NCBI RefSeq assembly: GCF_016908465.1
Contig: NZ_JAFBDY010000014.1
Coordinates: forward strand, 40,005-104,004
Origin: Lysinibacillus composti
GTDB lineage: Bacteria > Bacillota > Bacilli > Bacillales_A > Planococcaceae
Length of the DNA: 64,000 bases
Reading direction: 5' to 3'
Below the pieces are notes generated by a model. It was given only the letters and a program-made list of their open reading frames with translations, had not been told where the DNA came from and searched no databases. This document shows, one piece after another, positions 26,410 to 35,870 of this stretch. The position numbers and the translations under genes are program-made. Position 1 is the stretch's first letter; the number at the start of each line of letters is the position of its first letter.

Positions 26410-26877
26410 ATGATCCGCATATTATTCGTTTGTTTAGGAAACATATGTCGTTCACCAATGGCTGAAGCTGTGATGCGTCACTTAATTGAAGAAAAGGGTT
26501 TAACTGATCAAATTAAAGTAGATTCTGCAGGGACAAGTTCTTATCATCTAGGGGAGCAACCACATAAAGGAACTCGAGCAAAGCTCAAAGAGTACGGAAT
26601 TTCAACAAGTGGAATGAAAGGGCGTCAAGTTTCTTCCAACGATTTTGAACAATTTGATTATATTGTTGGTATGGATGCAAGTAATGTACGAAACATCCGT
26701 AAAATGCTTGGCCAGCCTGACCATCCGAAAATTTTCCGCTTTTTAGATTTAACACCACACCAAACAGATGTACCTGACCCGTATTATACAGGTGACTTTC
26801 AAGAAACGTATGATTTAGTTAAAGAGGGTTGTGAAGTTTTTATAAATAAAATTATAAGCGAACAAAACATAGACTAA
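26410..26877 (+). CDS. Low-molecular-weight protein tyrosine phosphatase, YfkJ-like
   Basis: This 155-residue phosphatase has the P-loop C8-LGNIC-R14-S at its N terminus and the general acid D123 in VPDPYYTGDF. The ATG at 26410 is preceded by GGAGGG at six bases and places the P-loop at the family position; the frame is open further upstream through an in-frame ATG at 26386 but without a ribosome site. B. subtilis YfkJ, the closest type by motif pattern, contributes to ethanol and stress resistance. A chain of mini-ORFs precedes it. Confidence 0.88.
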   Translation: MIRILFVCLGNICRSPMAEAVMRHLIEEKGLTDQIKVDSAGTSSYHLGEQPHKGTRAKLKEYGISTSGMKGRQVSSNDFEQFDYIVGMDASNVRNIRKMLGQPDHPKIFRFLDLTPHQTDVPDPYYTGDFQETYDLVKEGCEVFINKIISEQNID

Positions 26878-26974
26878 TTTCATCAATACGCTACCCAAAG
26901 GATGATTTTAATTATTTTGTTAGAAAAATAGGGCAATAATAATTGAAACATCCAAATTTAGGGGGCTAATGGAT

Positions 26975-27832
26975 ATGGAGTTTAAAGGAAGAAGAAAAAG
27001 TAGCAATGTTGAGGATCGCCGCGGTCGTGGAATGAGTAAGGGAGTCATTGGTGGTGGAATTGGCGGTATTGGAATTATTCTCGTAATTATTTTCACATTA
27101 ATGGGCGGCGGAGATTCAGGAGATATTTTAAATCAAGTAGAACAAGGGATTCAAAATGGTAGTAATACGGAATATGTTCCATCTGATGAAGAAGAAGAAT
27201 TAGCTGATTTCGTGTCTGTTGTTTTAGCAGATACAGAAGATGTATGGCAAGAACTATTCAAACAACAAGGTAAGACATATGAAAACCCGACGCTTGTATT
27301 ATTTACAGAGAGTGTTCAATCTGGCTGTGGTGTAGCGGGTGCTGCAGTTGGACCATTCTATTGTCCGGCAGATCATAAATTATATATTGATTTAAGTTTC
27401 TATAAACAGCTAAGAGATCAGTTTAATGCACCTGGGGATTTTGCCATGGCATACGTAGTTGCTCATGAAGTTGGTCACCATGTTCAAACGTTGCTCGGTA
27501 CTTCACAACAGGTACATTCATTAAACGGTGAGGTAAGCGAAGAAGAGTATAATGCTGAAACAGTAAAATTAGAATTACAGGCAGATTATTTTGCTGGAGT
27601 TTGGGCGCACCATGTTCAAGATTTAGGCTATTTAGAAGCAGGCGATATTGAAGAAGCGTTAAATGCTGCCAACGCTATTGGTGATGATACTCTTCAGTTA
27701 GAGGCACAGGGTTATGTTGTACCTGAAAGCTTTACACATGGTACAAGTAAGCAACGTGTTAAATGGTTTAAAAAAGGTTTTGACAATGGAACAATCGAAG
27801 GCGGCGACACATTTAAAGCTAGTGATTTATAA
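26975..27832 (+). CDS. Neutral zinc metallopeptidase, YpfJ family
   Basis: This 285-residue protein has the family N terminus (MEFKGRRKSSNVEDRRG), one membrane helix (about 24-43) and a peptidase domain with the zinc motif H164-E-V-G-H168. Its natural substrate is unknown in this family. The ATG at 26975 is preferred over 26969: AGGGGG is nine bases from it but only three from the other, and the family alignment starts there. It is monocistronic with a terminator behind it. Confidence 0.85.
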   Translation: MEFKGRRKSSNVEDRRGRGMSKGVIGGGIGGIGIILVIIFTLMGGGDSGDILNQVEQGIQNGSNTEYVPSDEEEELADFVSVVLADTEDVWQELFKQQGKTYENPTLVLFTESVQSGCGVAGAAVGPFYCPADHKLYIDLSFYKQLRDQFNAPGDFAMAYVVAHEVGHHVQTLLGTSQQVHSLNGEVSEEEYNAETVKLELQADYFAGVWAHHVQDLGYLEAGDIEEALNAANAIGDDTLQLEAQGYVVPESFTHGTSKQRVKWFKKGFDNGTIEGGDTFKASDL

Positions 27833-27833
27833 T

Positions 27834-27874
27834 AATGGTGAGGAAGAACAGAAGCTTTTTCTTCACCATTTTCA
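27834..27874 (+). terminator. Terminator of the metallopeptidase gene
   Basis: AATGGTGAGGAAGAA pairs with TTCTTCACCATT (small mismatch) and is followed by TTTC. Confidence 0.75.
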
Positions 27875-27983
27875 TTGTTGAAAAATTATTGTATAATATT
27901 ACAGTCTTATTTACTTATTTTAGGTAAAAGTACGAGATGCCTTTAATTCTATATATAATATTTTATGAGAGAGAGTGAATCCA

Positions 27984-28703
27984 ATGGGTCGTAAATGGAA
28001 CAACATTAAAGACAAAAAAGCGGAAAAAGACAAAAATACTAGTCGTATTTATGCTAAATTTGGTACTGAAATCTATGTAGCTGCAAAAAAAGGTGAGCCA
28101 GATCCAGAATCAAATTCAGCATTAAAATTTGTTTTAGAACGTGCAAAAACTTATAATGTTCCAAAACATATCATTGATAAAGCAATTGATAAAGCAAAAG
28201 GTGCAGGCGGGGAAGACTTCGATGAATTACGTTACGAAGGATTCGGTGTAGGTGGAACAATGGTAATCGTTGATGCATTAACGAACAACGTTAACCGTAC
28301 TGCTTCGGATGTTCGTGCCGCTTTCGGTAAAAATGGAGGTAACATGGGTGTAACAGGTTCTGTTACTTACATGTTTGATTCAACTGCTGTATTCGGTATT
28401 GAAGGAAAAACTGCGGATGAAATATTAGAAATACTTTTAGAAGCAGATGTCGATGCACGTGATGTATTTGAAGAAGAAGATACTGTAATTGTTTATGCTG
28501 AACCCGATCAATTCCACATTGCCCAAGAAGCTTTCAAAGCAGCTGGTATTGAAGAGTTTTCAGTAGCTGAACTTACAATGCTGCCTCAAACAGAAGTTGC
28601 ACTTTCTGGTGTTGATAAAGAGAAATTTGAAAAAATGATTGATGCTTTAGAAGATTTAGATGATGTTCAACGTGTATATCATAATGCAGATTTAGGTGAA
28701 TAA
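27984..28703 (+). CDS. YebC/TACO1-family factor, YeeI-like
   Basis: This 239-residue cytoplasmic protein starts [20 protein letters not shown] and carries the three-domain YebC fold ([19 protein letters not shown] near 90, [15 protein letters not shown] near 156). Family members were long annotated as transcription regulators; recent work links YebC/TACO1 proteins to relief of ribosome stalling at polyproline. The ATG at 27984 matches the family N terminus; the frame opens with a GTG three codons earlier. Confidence 0.88.
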   Translation: MGRKWNNIKDKKAEKDKNTSRIYAKFGTEIYVAAKKGEPDPESNSALKFVLERAKTYNVPKHIIDKAIDKAKGAGGEDFDELRYEGFGVGGTMVIVDALTNNVNRTASDVRAAFGKNGGNMGVTGSVTYMFDSTAVFGIEGKTADEILEILLEADVDARDVFEEEDTVIVYAEPDQFHIAQEAFKAAGIEEFSVAELTMLPQTEVALSGVDKEKFEKMIDALEDLDDVQRVYHNADLGE

Positions 28704-28704
28704 T

Positions 28705-28742
28705 TGAAAAAGTCCAGTAGCATTATAGCTACTGGATTTTTT
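28705..28742 (+). terminator. Terminator of the YebC-family gene
   Basis: TCCAGTAGC and GCTACTGGA form a perfect 9-bp stem around ATTATA, followed by six T. Confidence 0.85.
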
Positions 28743-28755
28743 ATGGAGGATTAGA

Positions 28756-30051
28756 GTGGAAGCGATAATAGCACTGATAATATTTTTAGTTACATTATTT
28801 TTCGTCATCGTACAACCAAGGAATTTATCAATTGGGTGGTCCGCCTGTATTGGTGCATTAATTGCTTTGTTAGTTGGTGTCGTAAGTTTCACAGATGTTA
28901 TTGAAGTAACGAGTATAGTTTGGAATGCTACCATTTCGTTTATAGGAATTATTCTAATCTCGTTAATATTAGATGAAATTGGATTTTTCGAATGGGCAGC
29001 TCTTCATATGGCTCGTCTTGCAAAAGGAAATGGGGTTCGAATGTTTGTATTGATCATTGTGCTTGGCGCCATTGTTTCCGCGTTTTTTGCTAATGATGGA
29101 GCTGCGTTAATACTGACACCTATTGTACTTTCAATGGTTCGAAACTTAAACTTTACAGAGAAAATGGTATTTCCATTTATAATAGCAAGTGGTTTCATTG
29201 CAGATACAACTTCATTACCACTAATCATTAGTAATTTAGTAAATATCGTTTCAGCAGACTTTTTTGGAATAAGCTTTATGGAGTATGCAATTGTTATGGT
29301 AATCCCTAACTTATTCTCACTTATTGCAAGTATTTCCGTTCTATATCTTTATTTTAGAAAATCAATTCCACGTACATATAGTTTGGCACAACTTAAAGGA
29401 CCTAGTGAAGCAATACGGGATAAAACGCTATTTCGATTATCTTGGTTTTTATTGGGGACACTAGTGGTCGGGTTTTTCTCAAATGAGTTTTTAAAAATCC
29501 CTGTTTCATTTGTTCTATTTGGAATCGCACTTGTATTTTTATTACTCGCTAGACGAAGTGATTATGTTAGTACAAAACGTGTTATTAAAGGTGCACCGTG
29601 GAATATCGTATTTTTCTCTATTGGTATGTATGTTGTGGTTTATGGGTTGCAGAATGTTGGTTTAACATCATTACTTTCAAATGTATTGCAAGTAGCTGTA
29701 GACCACGGATTGTTAGCAAGTACTTTTGTAATGGGATTTTTAGCAGCCTTTTTATCATCTGTAATGAATAATCTACCAACAGTTATGATTGATGCAATAG
29801 CAATATCAGATACAAGTGCCACTGGAGTTATTAGAGAAGCACTAATCTACGCAAATGTTATTGGTTCTGACCTTGGTCCAAAAATTACACCAATTGGCTC
29901 TTTAGCAACTCTTCTCTGGCTACATGTTTTAAGTCAAAAAGGTGTTAAGATTAGTTGGGGTAGTTATTTTAAAATAGGCTTTGTTTGTACAATTCCTACG
30001 TTATTCATTACCTTAGCAAGTTTGTATATATGGTTATTAATAATAAGATGA
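28756..30051 (+). CDS. arsB: ArsB-type arsenite efflux membrane protein
   Basis: This 431-residue ion-transporter superfamily protein matches ArsB in length and in its about twelve membrane segments. Typical segments include [18 protein letters not shown] (about 112-129), [20 protein letters not shown] and the C-terminal [23 protein letters not shown]. ArsB exports arsenite or antimonite driven by the proton gradient. The start is GTG with GGAGG upstream. No arsR or arsC lies nearby, so arsenic induction is not supported by context. Confidence 0.82.
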   Translation: MEAIIALIIFLVTLFFVIVQPRNLSIGWSACIGALIALLVGVVSFTDVIEVTSIVWNATISFIGIILISLILDEIGFFEWAALHMARLAKGNGVRMFVLIIVLGAIVSAFFANDGAALILTPIVLSMVRNLNFTEKMVFPFIIASGFIADTTSLPLIISNLVNIVSADFFGISFMEYAIVMVIPNLFSLIASISVLYLYFRKSIPRTYSLAQLKGPSEAIRDKTLFRLSWFLLGTLVVGFFSNEFLKIPVSFVLFGIALVFLLLARRSDYVSTKRVIKGAPWNIVFFSIGMYVVVYGLQNVGLTSLLSNVLQVAVDHGLLASTFVMGFLAAFLSSVMNNLPTVMIDAIAISDTSATGVIREALIYANVIGSDLGPKITPIGSLATLLWLHVLSQKGVKISWGSYFKIGFVCTIPTLFITLASLYIWLLIIR

Positions 30052-30063
30052 GAAACTAATGAT

Positions 30064-30098
30064 GGCGTAGTTCCCATGTGGGGAATCTACGCCTTTTT
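30064..30098 (+). terminator. Terminator of arsB
   Basis: GGCGTAG and CTACGCC, continued by TCCC/GGGA, form a stem followed by five T. Confidence 0.85.
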
Positions 30099-30379
30099 CA
30101 GTTAAATAAGCTATTTAATTTCAGCTCTACTACCTTCTTAATATCTTCAATAGAGTATCTACGTGCATTTGCGGTTGTTCTTTAGTAGTACATGCATTAG
30201 AAGGGATGTGCTAATCATATGATGACATGAATGATTGTATAGACCATGGTCATAATCCGAAATCTGCACTGTTAGTAAAGTGGGTCAATGGAAACGTAAA
30301 CCACCTCGGTAACTTCATGTAGTGGCTCTATTGGATAAGTTCTTCTTTGTGTAGTTGGATAATCGTATTGGGGCGATGA
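30099..30379. other. Non-coding gap with decayed coding-like stretches
   Basis: No open gene spans these 280 bp. Two stretches read like protein remnants: about 30104-30183 on the reverse strand (NARRYSIEDIKKVVELK, reminiscent of a MerR-type helix) and about 30217-30320 on the forward strand (HGHNPKSALLVKWVNG then NHLGNF). Stops and the lack of ribosome sites rule out intact genes. I cannot name a parent gene with confidence. Confidence 0.3.
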
Positions 30380-30955
30380 ATGAGGAAATGGGTGTTTATG
30401 ATTATAGGTATATTATTAGCTACTGGCGTTGCAATGTATGTCTGGACTGAAACAATCATGAAGCATGGTGCAGAACCAAAGGCTGATGGAACAAATGAAT
30501 ATGCCATAATTCTTGGGGCAAAAGTCAGAGAAGAAGGAATTCCGAGTCTAGCATTGCAATATCGAATTGTGGCAGCCGAGGAATATTTATTAAAGTACCC
30601 ACACGTAAAAGTAATTCTGTCAGGGGGGCAAGGGGATGATGAACCAGTAAGTGAAGCGGATATGATGTATACATACCTATTGGAAGCTGGTATTGAAAAA
30701 GAGAGGCTAATTCGTGAAGACGCTTCTACTTCAACTTATGAAAATCTACTTTTTTCTAAAAGGCTTCTCCCACAGAATACTTCGAAAGTAACCATTATTT
30801 CAAGTGATTTTCATTTAGCACGAGCACAATTTATTGCGCAATATCTTAATTTAGATGTGGATGTTGTGGAGGCAAAAACGCCGAGAGTAGTTGAAAGAAA
30901 GTTGAGAAATCGGGAAAGGTTCGCATTGATGAAAGCTGTCATCGTTGGACGATAG
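30380..30955 (+). CDS. YdcF/SanA-type DUF218 protein
   Basis: This 191-residue protein has one N-terminal membrane helix (4-22) and a DUF218 Rossmann-like domain with the family motifs IILGAKVREEGIPS (about 44-57), VILSGGQGDDEPVSEADMM (about 77-95) and IISSDFHLARAQ (about 139-150). DUF218 proteins such as SanA and YdcF are linked to envelope functions and SAM binding, but the reaction is unsettled. The start follows GGGGCG and competes with an ATG four bases upstream in another frame. Confidence 0.8.
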   Translation: MRKWVFMIIGILLATGVAMYVWTETIMKHGAEPKADGTNEYAIILGAKVREEGIPSLALQYRIVAAEEYLLKYPHVKVILSGGQGDDEPVSEADMMYTYLLEAGIEKERLIREDASTSTYENLLFSKRLLPQNTSKVTIISSDFHLARAQFIAQYLNLDVDVVEAKTPRVVERKLRNRERFALMKAVIVGR

Positions 30956-31012
30956 CACTACCCTCAAAGTTGTATTCAATCATCATTTGGTCAATACTAG
31001 TTAGTAGATAAT

Positions 31013-31046
31013 TATCTTCATTCAGCAAATCATCTGAATGAAGATA
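31013..31046. repeat. 13-bp perfect inverted repeat
   Basis: TATCTTCATTCAG and CTGAATGAAGATA are perfect inverted copies around an 8-nt loop, about 60 bp past the YdcF-like gene. No T-run follows on either strand, so it is not a standard terminator. Confidence 0.6.
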
Positions 31047-31092
31047 GAGCCTCTAGCGGATGTCACGGATTTTTAAAGGAGTTAAAAATGGA

Positions 31093-31198
31093 AGTTAGCC
31101 TAAGACTGTCGCATCCGTGCGACAACGGCTAACTGACCTACATCCTGTGGGCTGCGCACAATTCAAAATTTGGACGCAATTACGCCAAGGCGTAATTG
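31093..31198. repeat. Structured intergenic repeat, best-preserved copy
   Basis: Two hairpins frame this element. At 31093-31134, AGTTAGCC and GGCTAACT enclose TGTCGCA and TGCGACA. At 31177-31198, CAATTACGCC and GGCGTAATTG form a 10-bp stem. Between them lies ACAATTCAAAATTTGGAC. Parts of the element recur in inverted order at about 8950-9050 and, more decayed, at about 54820-54860. It is GC-richer than its surroundings and codes for nothing visible. Confidence 0.6.
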
Positions 31199-31224
31199 AT
31201 TAGTAAAACGGAAGGGGATGTAAG

Positions 31225-32922
31225 ATGGTTACATTTAAGGAGTACGAATATAAACGCCCTAATTTAGAAGAATTAAAAAGGGAGGTACGTGTATTAGTAG
31301 ACCAATTCAAAAAAGCAACAACAGTAGAAGCGCAGAGTGAAGTAATAGGTAAAATTAATGCATTCCGCAATGATTTTTCTACACAAGCCAATTTGGTCTA
31401 TATACGGGCATCAATTGATACAAACGATGAATATTACCAAAACGAACGTGATTATTTAGATGACATATCACCTCAAGTTGAAGAAATTGTATTTGAGTAT
31501 TATCAGGAATTAGTAAAATCGCCTTTCCGTCAGCAACTGGAAGAAAAGTGGGGAACTCAACTATTTGCTTTGGCTGAAAATCAAATAAAGGCTTTCTCCC
31601 CAAAAGTAATTGAATTGATGCAAAAGGAAAATAAACTTGTTTCGGAATATAGTAAATTAGTTGCTTCAGCACAAATCGAATTTGATGGGAAAACCCTAAC
31701 CCTTGCTCAACTAGCGCCTTATGCAGAGTCTACTGACCGAGAAGTGCGTAAACAAGCAATGAAAATGCGTTTTAACTTTTTCGCTGAAAACGGAGATAAG
31801 TTTGATAATATTTTTGATCAACTTGTAAAACTACGTCATCAAATTGCGACAACATTAGGTTATAAAAACTATGTCGAACTGGGTTATATAAATATGAATC
31901 GTATTGACTATAATGCAGAAATGGTCAAGAAATATAGAGAGCAAGTTCGCGAATTTATTGTTCCGTTAGCAACAGAACTTTATGAAAGACAAGCTAAACG
32001 TATAGGAATTGATGATTTTAAGTTTTATGATGAAGGTCTTAACTTTTTGTCAGGTAATGCGAAACCAAAAGGAGAGTCATCTTGGATTGTTGAGAACGGT
32101 AAAAAGATGTATGAAGAGCTATCTCCTGAAACAGGAGAGTTCTTTAATTTTATGATTCAACACGAGCTGATGGATTTAGAAGCGAAAAAGGGGAAAGAAA
32201 GTGGTGGCTATTGTACATTTATCGAAAACTATGATTCGCCATTCATTTTCTCAAACTTTAATGGAACTTCTGGAGATATTGATGTACTTACCCATGAAGC
32301 AGGTCATGCTTTCCAAGTGTACTCAAGCCGTAACATTGGTATTCCTGAGTATTTATGGCCTACATATGAATCTGCAGAAATCCATTCGATGAGTATGGAG
32401 TTTTTCACTTGGCCATGGATGGAGCTATTCTTTAAAGATGAAACGGAGAAATATAAATTCGCTCATTTAAGCAGTGCCTTATTGTTTTTACCATATGGTG
32501 TTTCAGTTGATGAATTTCAGCATGTAGTTTATGAAAATCCAACGATGACACCAGCAGAACGTAAACAGGCTTGGAAGGAAATAGAGGCTAAATATTTACC
32601 ACACCGTGATTACGATGGATATGAATACTTAGAACAAGGTGGATTCTGGCAACGTCAAGGTCATATTTACGCTAGTCCATTTTACTATATTGACTATACG
32701 TTAGCCCAAGTTTGTGCGTTCCAATTTTGGAAGCGCTCAAGAGAAAACTTTGATGATGCATGGAAGGATTATATTCACCTATGTCAATTAGGTGGTTCGA
32801 TGTCTTTTACAAAATTGGTTAAAGAAGCAGGACTCATTTCGCCATTTGAGGAAGGGTGTATCGAATCAGTAATTGGTGCTATTGAAGAATATTTAAATTC
32901 AGTGGAAGATGAAAAATTATAA
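31225..32922 (+). CDS. M3-family oligoendopeptidase, PepF-like
   Basis: This 565-residue cytoplasmic zinc peptidase degrades oligopeptides of limited length, so it can act on peptides brought in by Opp. The zinc motif is H357-E-A-G-H361, with the downstream glutamate in ESAEIHSMSME. The Peptidase_M3 fold spans about 190-555 and the N-terminal part is helical. The start has GAAGGGG upstream. It is flanked by a repeat and a terminator and stands alone. Confidence 0.9.
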   Translation: MVTFKEYEYKRPNLEELKREVRVLVDQFKKATTVEAQSEVIGKINAFRNDFSTQANLVYIRASIDTNDEYYQNERDYLDDISPQVEEIVFEYYQELVKSPFRQQLEEKWGTQLFALAENQIKAFSPKVIELMQKENKLVSEYSKLVASAQIEFDGKTLTLAQLAPYAESTDREVRKQAMKMRFNFFAENGDKFDNIFDQLVKLRHQIATTLGYKNYVELGYINMNRIDYNAEMVKKYREQVREFIVPLATELYERQAKRIGIDDFKFYDEGLNFLSGNAKPKGESSWIVENGKKMYEELSPETGEFFNFMIQHELMDLEAKKGKESGGYCTFIENYDSPFIFSNFNGTSGDIDVLTHEAGHAFQVYSSRNIGIPEYLWPTYESAEIHSMSMEFFTWPWMELFFKDETEKYKFAHLSSALLFLPYGVSVDEFQHVVYENPTMTPAERKQAWKEIEAKYLPHRDYDGYEYLEQGGFWQRQGHIYASPFYYIDYTLAQVCAFQFWKRSRENFDDAWKDYIHLCQLGGSMSFTKLVKEAGLISPFEEGCIESVIGAIEEYLNSVEDEKL

Positions 32923-32938
32923 GGATTTTGTAAAATGA

Positions 32939-32968
32939 ACCTCTTGGATGCAATCCGAGAGGTTTTTA
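32939..32968 (+). terminator. Terminator of the oligoendopeptidase gene
   Basis: ACCTCTTGGAT pairs with ATCCGAGAGGT (one G-U) around GCA, followed by T. Confidence 0.85.
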
Positions 32969-33096
32969 TTTGTATTCATTAAGTAAATGTTTTTTATTTT
33001 TTTGACACTTTTCTATCGTAGTTTACGTAAATAGTTCTATAATGGTTGAATAGGAAAGAAATGTATGAGAAACAATAATGAAAGGAGTGAGTATAA

Positions 33097-34176
33097 ATGA
33101 CGAAAAAAGTATGGTTTCAAGTAGGAGTAGGTATATTAATATCTCTTTTAATCTTAAAATATGTAGTTGAGATCCATTGGATTTTTAACCCTCTTATTAT
33201 CATAATAAAAACAATATTTGTGCCATTATTATTGGGTGGCGTTCTATATTACATAACAGAACCTGTACAGCGATGGTTGGAAAAAAGAGGACTTCCAAGA
33301 TGGGGAAGTATTTCGGCCATTGTTTTAGTTTTGGCTGGGCTAGTAACAGGGCTTCTCTTATTAATTGGGAATCCGATCTCCAATCAAGTGGATAACTTAG
33401 TAAAAAATGCTCCTTATATTGGAGATAAAATTATGGATACAGCAAACATTGTACTTGAAAATAAAGACACCCTCCCACCACAAGTTGAAAACTTTGTAGA
33501 TTCAGTTTCTAACTCAATCCAAAACATTGCTGTAACAGGAAGTAAATATGTTGTAACGATTGTTAGTGGAGTTGTTTCTGTAACTTTTACATTGATTCTT
33601 GTGCCTTTTTTCTTTATCTACATGTTAAAGGATCACGAGAAGTTTGCGCCCAATATATACAATCTCTTTTCAGGAGAACGGCGTACATGGGTAAAAGAAA
33701 CGTTAGCGGATATAGATTCTGCTTTACGTCACTATGTACAGGGGCAAGTATTAGTTAGCTATATACTCGCATTAATGGTCTTAATTGGGTATTTAATTAT
33801 TGGGTTAGATTATTCATTGTTGTTGGCAATTTTCGCATTCTTTATGAATATGATTCCTTTTGTAGGGCCGTGGATTTCATTAGCACCGGCAGTGGTCGTT
33901 GCTATTATACAAGACCCTATATTAGTGATTTGGGTGTGTGTCATTACTCTTGTGGCGCAACAAATTGAAAGTAACCTGATAACACCGAATATTATGGGGA
34001 AATCTCTTGATATACACCCTTTAACAGTTATTACAATTGTCCTTGCGGCGGGAAATATTGGTGGATTTATTGCCATAATTATTGCAATCCCGACCTACGC
34101 TGTCATTAAAGTTATTGTAAAAAATGTTTATGAAGAACGTAAAAAGATTAAAGAAGCAGCCACGAAAAATGTTTGA
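33097..34176 (+). CDS. AI-2E family (PerM/YueF-type) membrane transporter
   Basis: This 359-residue protein has about eight membrane helices: paired segments at the N terminus, a soluble loop (about 100-150) and a C-terminal cluster with FMNMIPFVGPWISLAPAV and the signature QIESNLITPNIMGKSLDIHPLTV. Despite the family name, many members are ion antiporters or exporters and AI-2 transport is rarely shown. The start follows AAAGGAG. Substrate and role are open. Confidence 0.85.
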   Translation: MTKKVWFQVGVGILISLLILKYVVEIHWIFNPLIIIIKTIFVPLLLGGVLYYITEPVQRWLEKRGLPRWGSISAIVLVLAGLVTGLLLLIGNPISNQVDNLVKNAPYIGDKIMDTANIVLENKDTLPPQVENFVDSVSNSIQNIAVTGSKYVVTIVSGVVSVTFTLILVPFFFIYMLKDHEKFAPNIYNLFSGERRTWVKETLADIDSALRHYVQGQVLVSYILALMVLIGYLIIGLDYSLLLAIFAFFMNMIPFVGPWISLAPAVVVAIIQDPILVIWVCVITLVAQQIESNLITPNIMGKSLDIHPLTVITIVLAAGNIGGFIAIIIAIPTYAVIKVIVKNVYEERKKIKEAATKNV

Positions 34177-34266
34177 TATTATAGGAAAGTTACAGTATAC
34201 CGTATGGTGTGCTGTTCTCTTATGAACAAAAGTACTAAGAGAGAATAAGTGAAAAGAGGAACCAAC

Positions 34267-34728
34267 ATGCTAACATTTGAACAAAAACAAGCGATTATTG
34301 AGTCATTTCCACAACTAACTAAAAAGGAAATTTCCCTTAATCGTTTAAATTATCATTATGAAGAAAGTTTATTTGAAAAGTCTATTGTGGTAGAAAAACT
34401 ACATCCGAATGGCAACGGTTTTGTCTATGTTGGGGATTTATTAAAATATGAACCTATAGCAAATGATAAGGGCTTAGTAAATATTCGAGACTTTAGTGAA
34501 GATGAGTTAAAAGAAATTATTACAGATTCAATCAACTATCTATCAGAAGAAATCGATGAACAACCAATTGTAGAGGTATGGACTTCTAGAGAGGGAACGA
34601 AATTAGAGCTCGTTTATGAAAAACGAAACTGGAATGTTTATTTTAATAACAATTTAGAAGAAAGTTTTGGGTCGAAAGAGGCAGCAGTTGATTACTTACG
34701 AGAAGAAGGATTTCGATTAAAACAATAA
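34267..34728 (+). CDS. Conserved-looking small protein of unknown function
   Basis: I do not recognise this 153-residue soluble acidic protein. It reads as a compact alpha/beta domain with the segment HPNGNGFVYVGDLLKYEP near 46-63 and a C-terminal helix (SKEAAVDYLREEGF). The ATG at 34267 follows AGAGG at seven bases; an in-frame GTG lies six codons upstream without a good site. It is 90 bp behind the AI-2E-type gene and may share its transcript. Confidence 0.65.
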   Translation: MLTFEQKQAIIESFPQLTKKEISLNRLNYHYEESLFEKSIVVEKLHPNGNGFVYVGDLLKYEPIANDKGLVNIRDFSEDELKEIITDSINYLSEEIDEQPIVEVWTSREGTKLELVYEKRNWNVYFNNNLEESFGSKEAAVDYLREEGFRLKQ

Positions 34729-34747
34729 AAAATACGTGATCAATAAT

Positions 34748-34782
34748 AAAATGAGCTTGAAACTTTATTCAAGCTCATTTTT
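34748..34782 (+). terminator. Terminator after the gene at 34267
   Basis: AAAATGAGCTTGAA and TTCAAGCTCATTTT form a 14-bp stem around a 6-nt loop, with T following. Confidence 0.88.
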
Positions 34783-34806
34783 ATATTTCCACAAATTCTA
34801 TGTAAA

Positions 34807-34835
34807 AGAGGTGTCGAATAAAATTCAACACCTCT
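34807..34835 (-). terminator. Terminator of the phosphate transporter operon
   Basis: AGAGGTGT and ACACCTCT, extended by GAAT/ATTC with one mismatch, form a stem that is followed by TTTT when read leftward. Confidence 0.75.
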
Positions 34836-34842
34836 CCTTTAG

Positions 34843-35859
34843 TTAAAAAAATAAATTTAAAACTGTAAAGATTATTCCGGCCATTATTGCTGAGATTGGC
34901 ATTGTAATAATCCATGTAAGGACGATTTTACGGGCAACTCCCCATTTAACACCTTTCACTCGTTGAGCTGAACCTACACCCATAATTGCTGAAGAAATAA
35001 CATGAGTTGTTGATACTGGTAAATGTATTAATGTTGCACCGAAAATAACTGAAGCTGAAGCAAGGTCAGCTGCTGCTCCGTTTACTGGTCGGATTTTCAT
35101 AATTTTACCACCGACTGTTTTAATAATTTTATATCCACCAATTGAAGTTCCTAGACCCATAGCGATAGCACAGGAAATTCGAACCCACTCTTGTACTTCA
35201 TCAGATGTTTGTAATCCCGAAGCAATTAAAGCCATTGTAATAATACCCATTGCCTTTTGGGCATCGTTTGTACCATGTGTAAAGGATTGAAGGGCTGCAG
35301 TGAAAATTTGGAATGTACGGAAGCCTTTATTGGTTTTATATAAATTTAAATTTTTAAACATGACTTTAAATAAAGACATGACTAAAAAGCCCATTGCTAA
35401 AGCTATAAAAGGAGAAAAAATTAATCCCTCGAGGATTGATACAAATCCTTTATAATTTAAAATGTTAAATCCGGCTGCGGCAATTGCAGCACCAGCAATT
35501 GAACCGATTAACGTATGCGATGAACTTGATGGGATTCCATAATACCAAGTTAATAAGTTCCAGATAATCGCAGATATTAAGGCAGCTAGAATAACTACTG
35601 TTCCGGTTGTATCGTTAGCACCAACATTTAAAGCAAATGGATCTACGATATCTTTTGCAATAGCTTTTGCTACTCCCACAAATGTAATTGCACCAATGAA
35701 GTTCATAATAGCAGCCAAATATACTGCTACCCTTGGAGGTAATGCACGTGTTGAAACAGAAGTAGCAATAGCATTTGCCGTATCATGAAAGCCATTAATA
35801 AAGTCGAAACCAAGTGCAAAAATTACGACTAGTATTGTTAAGATTATTATTGTATCCAT
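34843..35859 (-). CDS. pit: PiT-family low-affinity phosphate transporter
   Basis: This 338-residue membrane protein imports metal phosphate with protons. Both halves carry the PiT signature: GFDFINGFHDTANAIATSVSTRAL near residues 17-40 and SFTHGTNDAQKAMGIITMAL near 192-211. About ten membrane helices are predicted. It lies 11 bp behind the DUF47 gene on the same strand, the usual arrangement in Bacillales (ykaA-pit). Confidence 0.92.
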   Translation of the reverse strand: MDTIIILTILVVIFALGFDFINGFHDTANAIATSVSTRALPPRVAVYLAAIMNFIGAITFVGVAKAIAKDIVDPFALNVGANDTTGTVVILAALISAIIWNLLTWYYGIPSSSSHTLIGSIAGAAIAAAGFNILNYKGFVSILEGLIFSPFIALAMGFLVMSLFKVMFKNLNLYKTNKGFRTFQIFTAALQSFTHGTNDAQKAMGIITMALIASGLQTSDEVQEWVRISCAIAMGLGTSIGGYKIIKTVGGKIMKIRPVNGAAADLASASVIFGATLIHLPVSTTHVISSAIMGVGSAQRVKGVKWGVARKIVLTWIITMPISAIMAGIIFTVLNLFF

Positions 35860-35870
35860 TTAAGTTCCAC

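Noticed and set aside
30217..30320. Stretch reading HGHNPKSALLVKWVNG as a gene
   Set aside because: Stops close on both sides and there is no start; kept only as a decayed segment.
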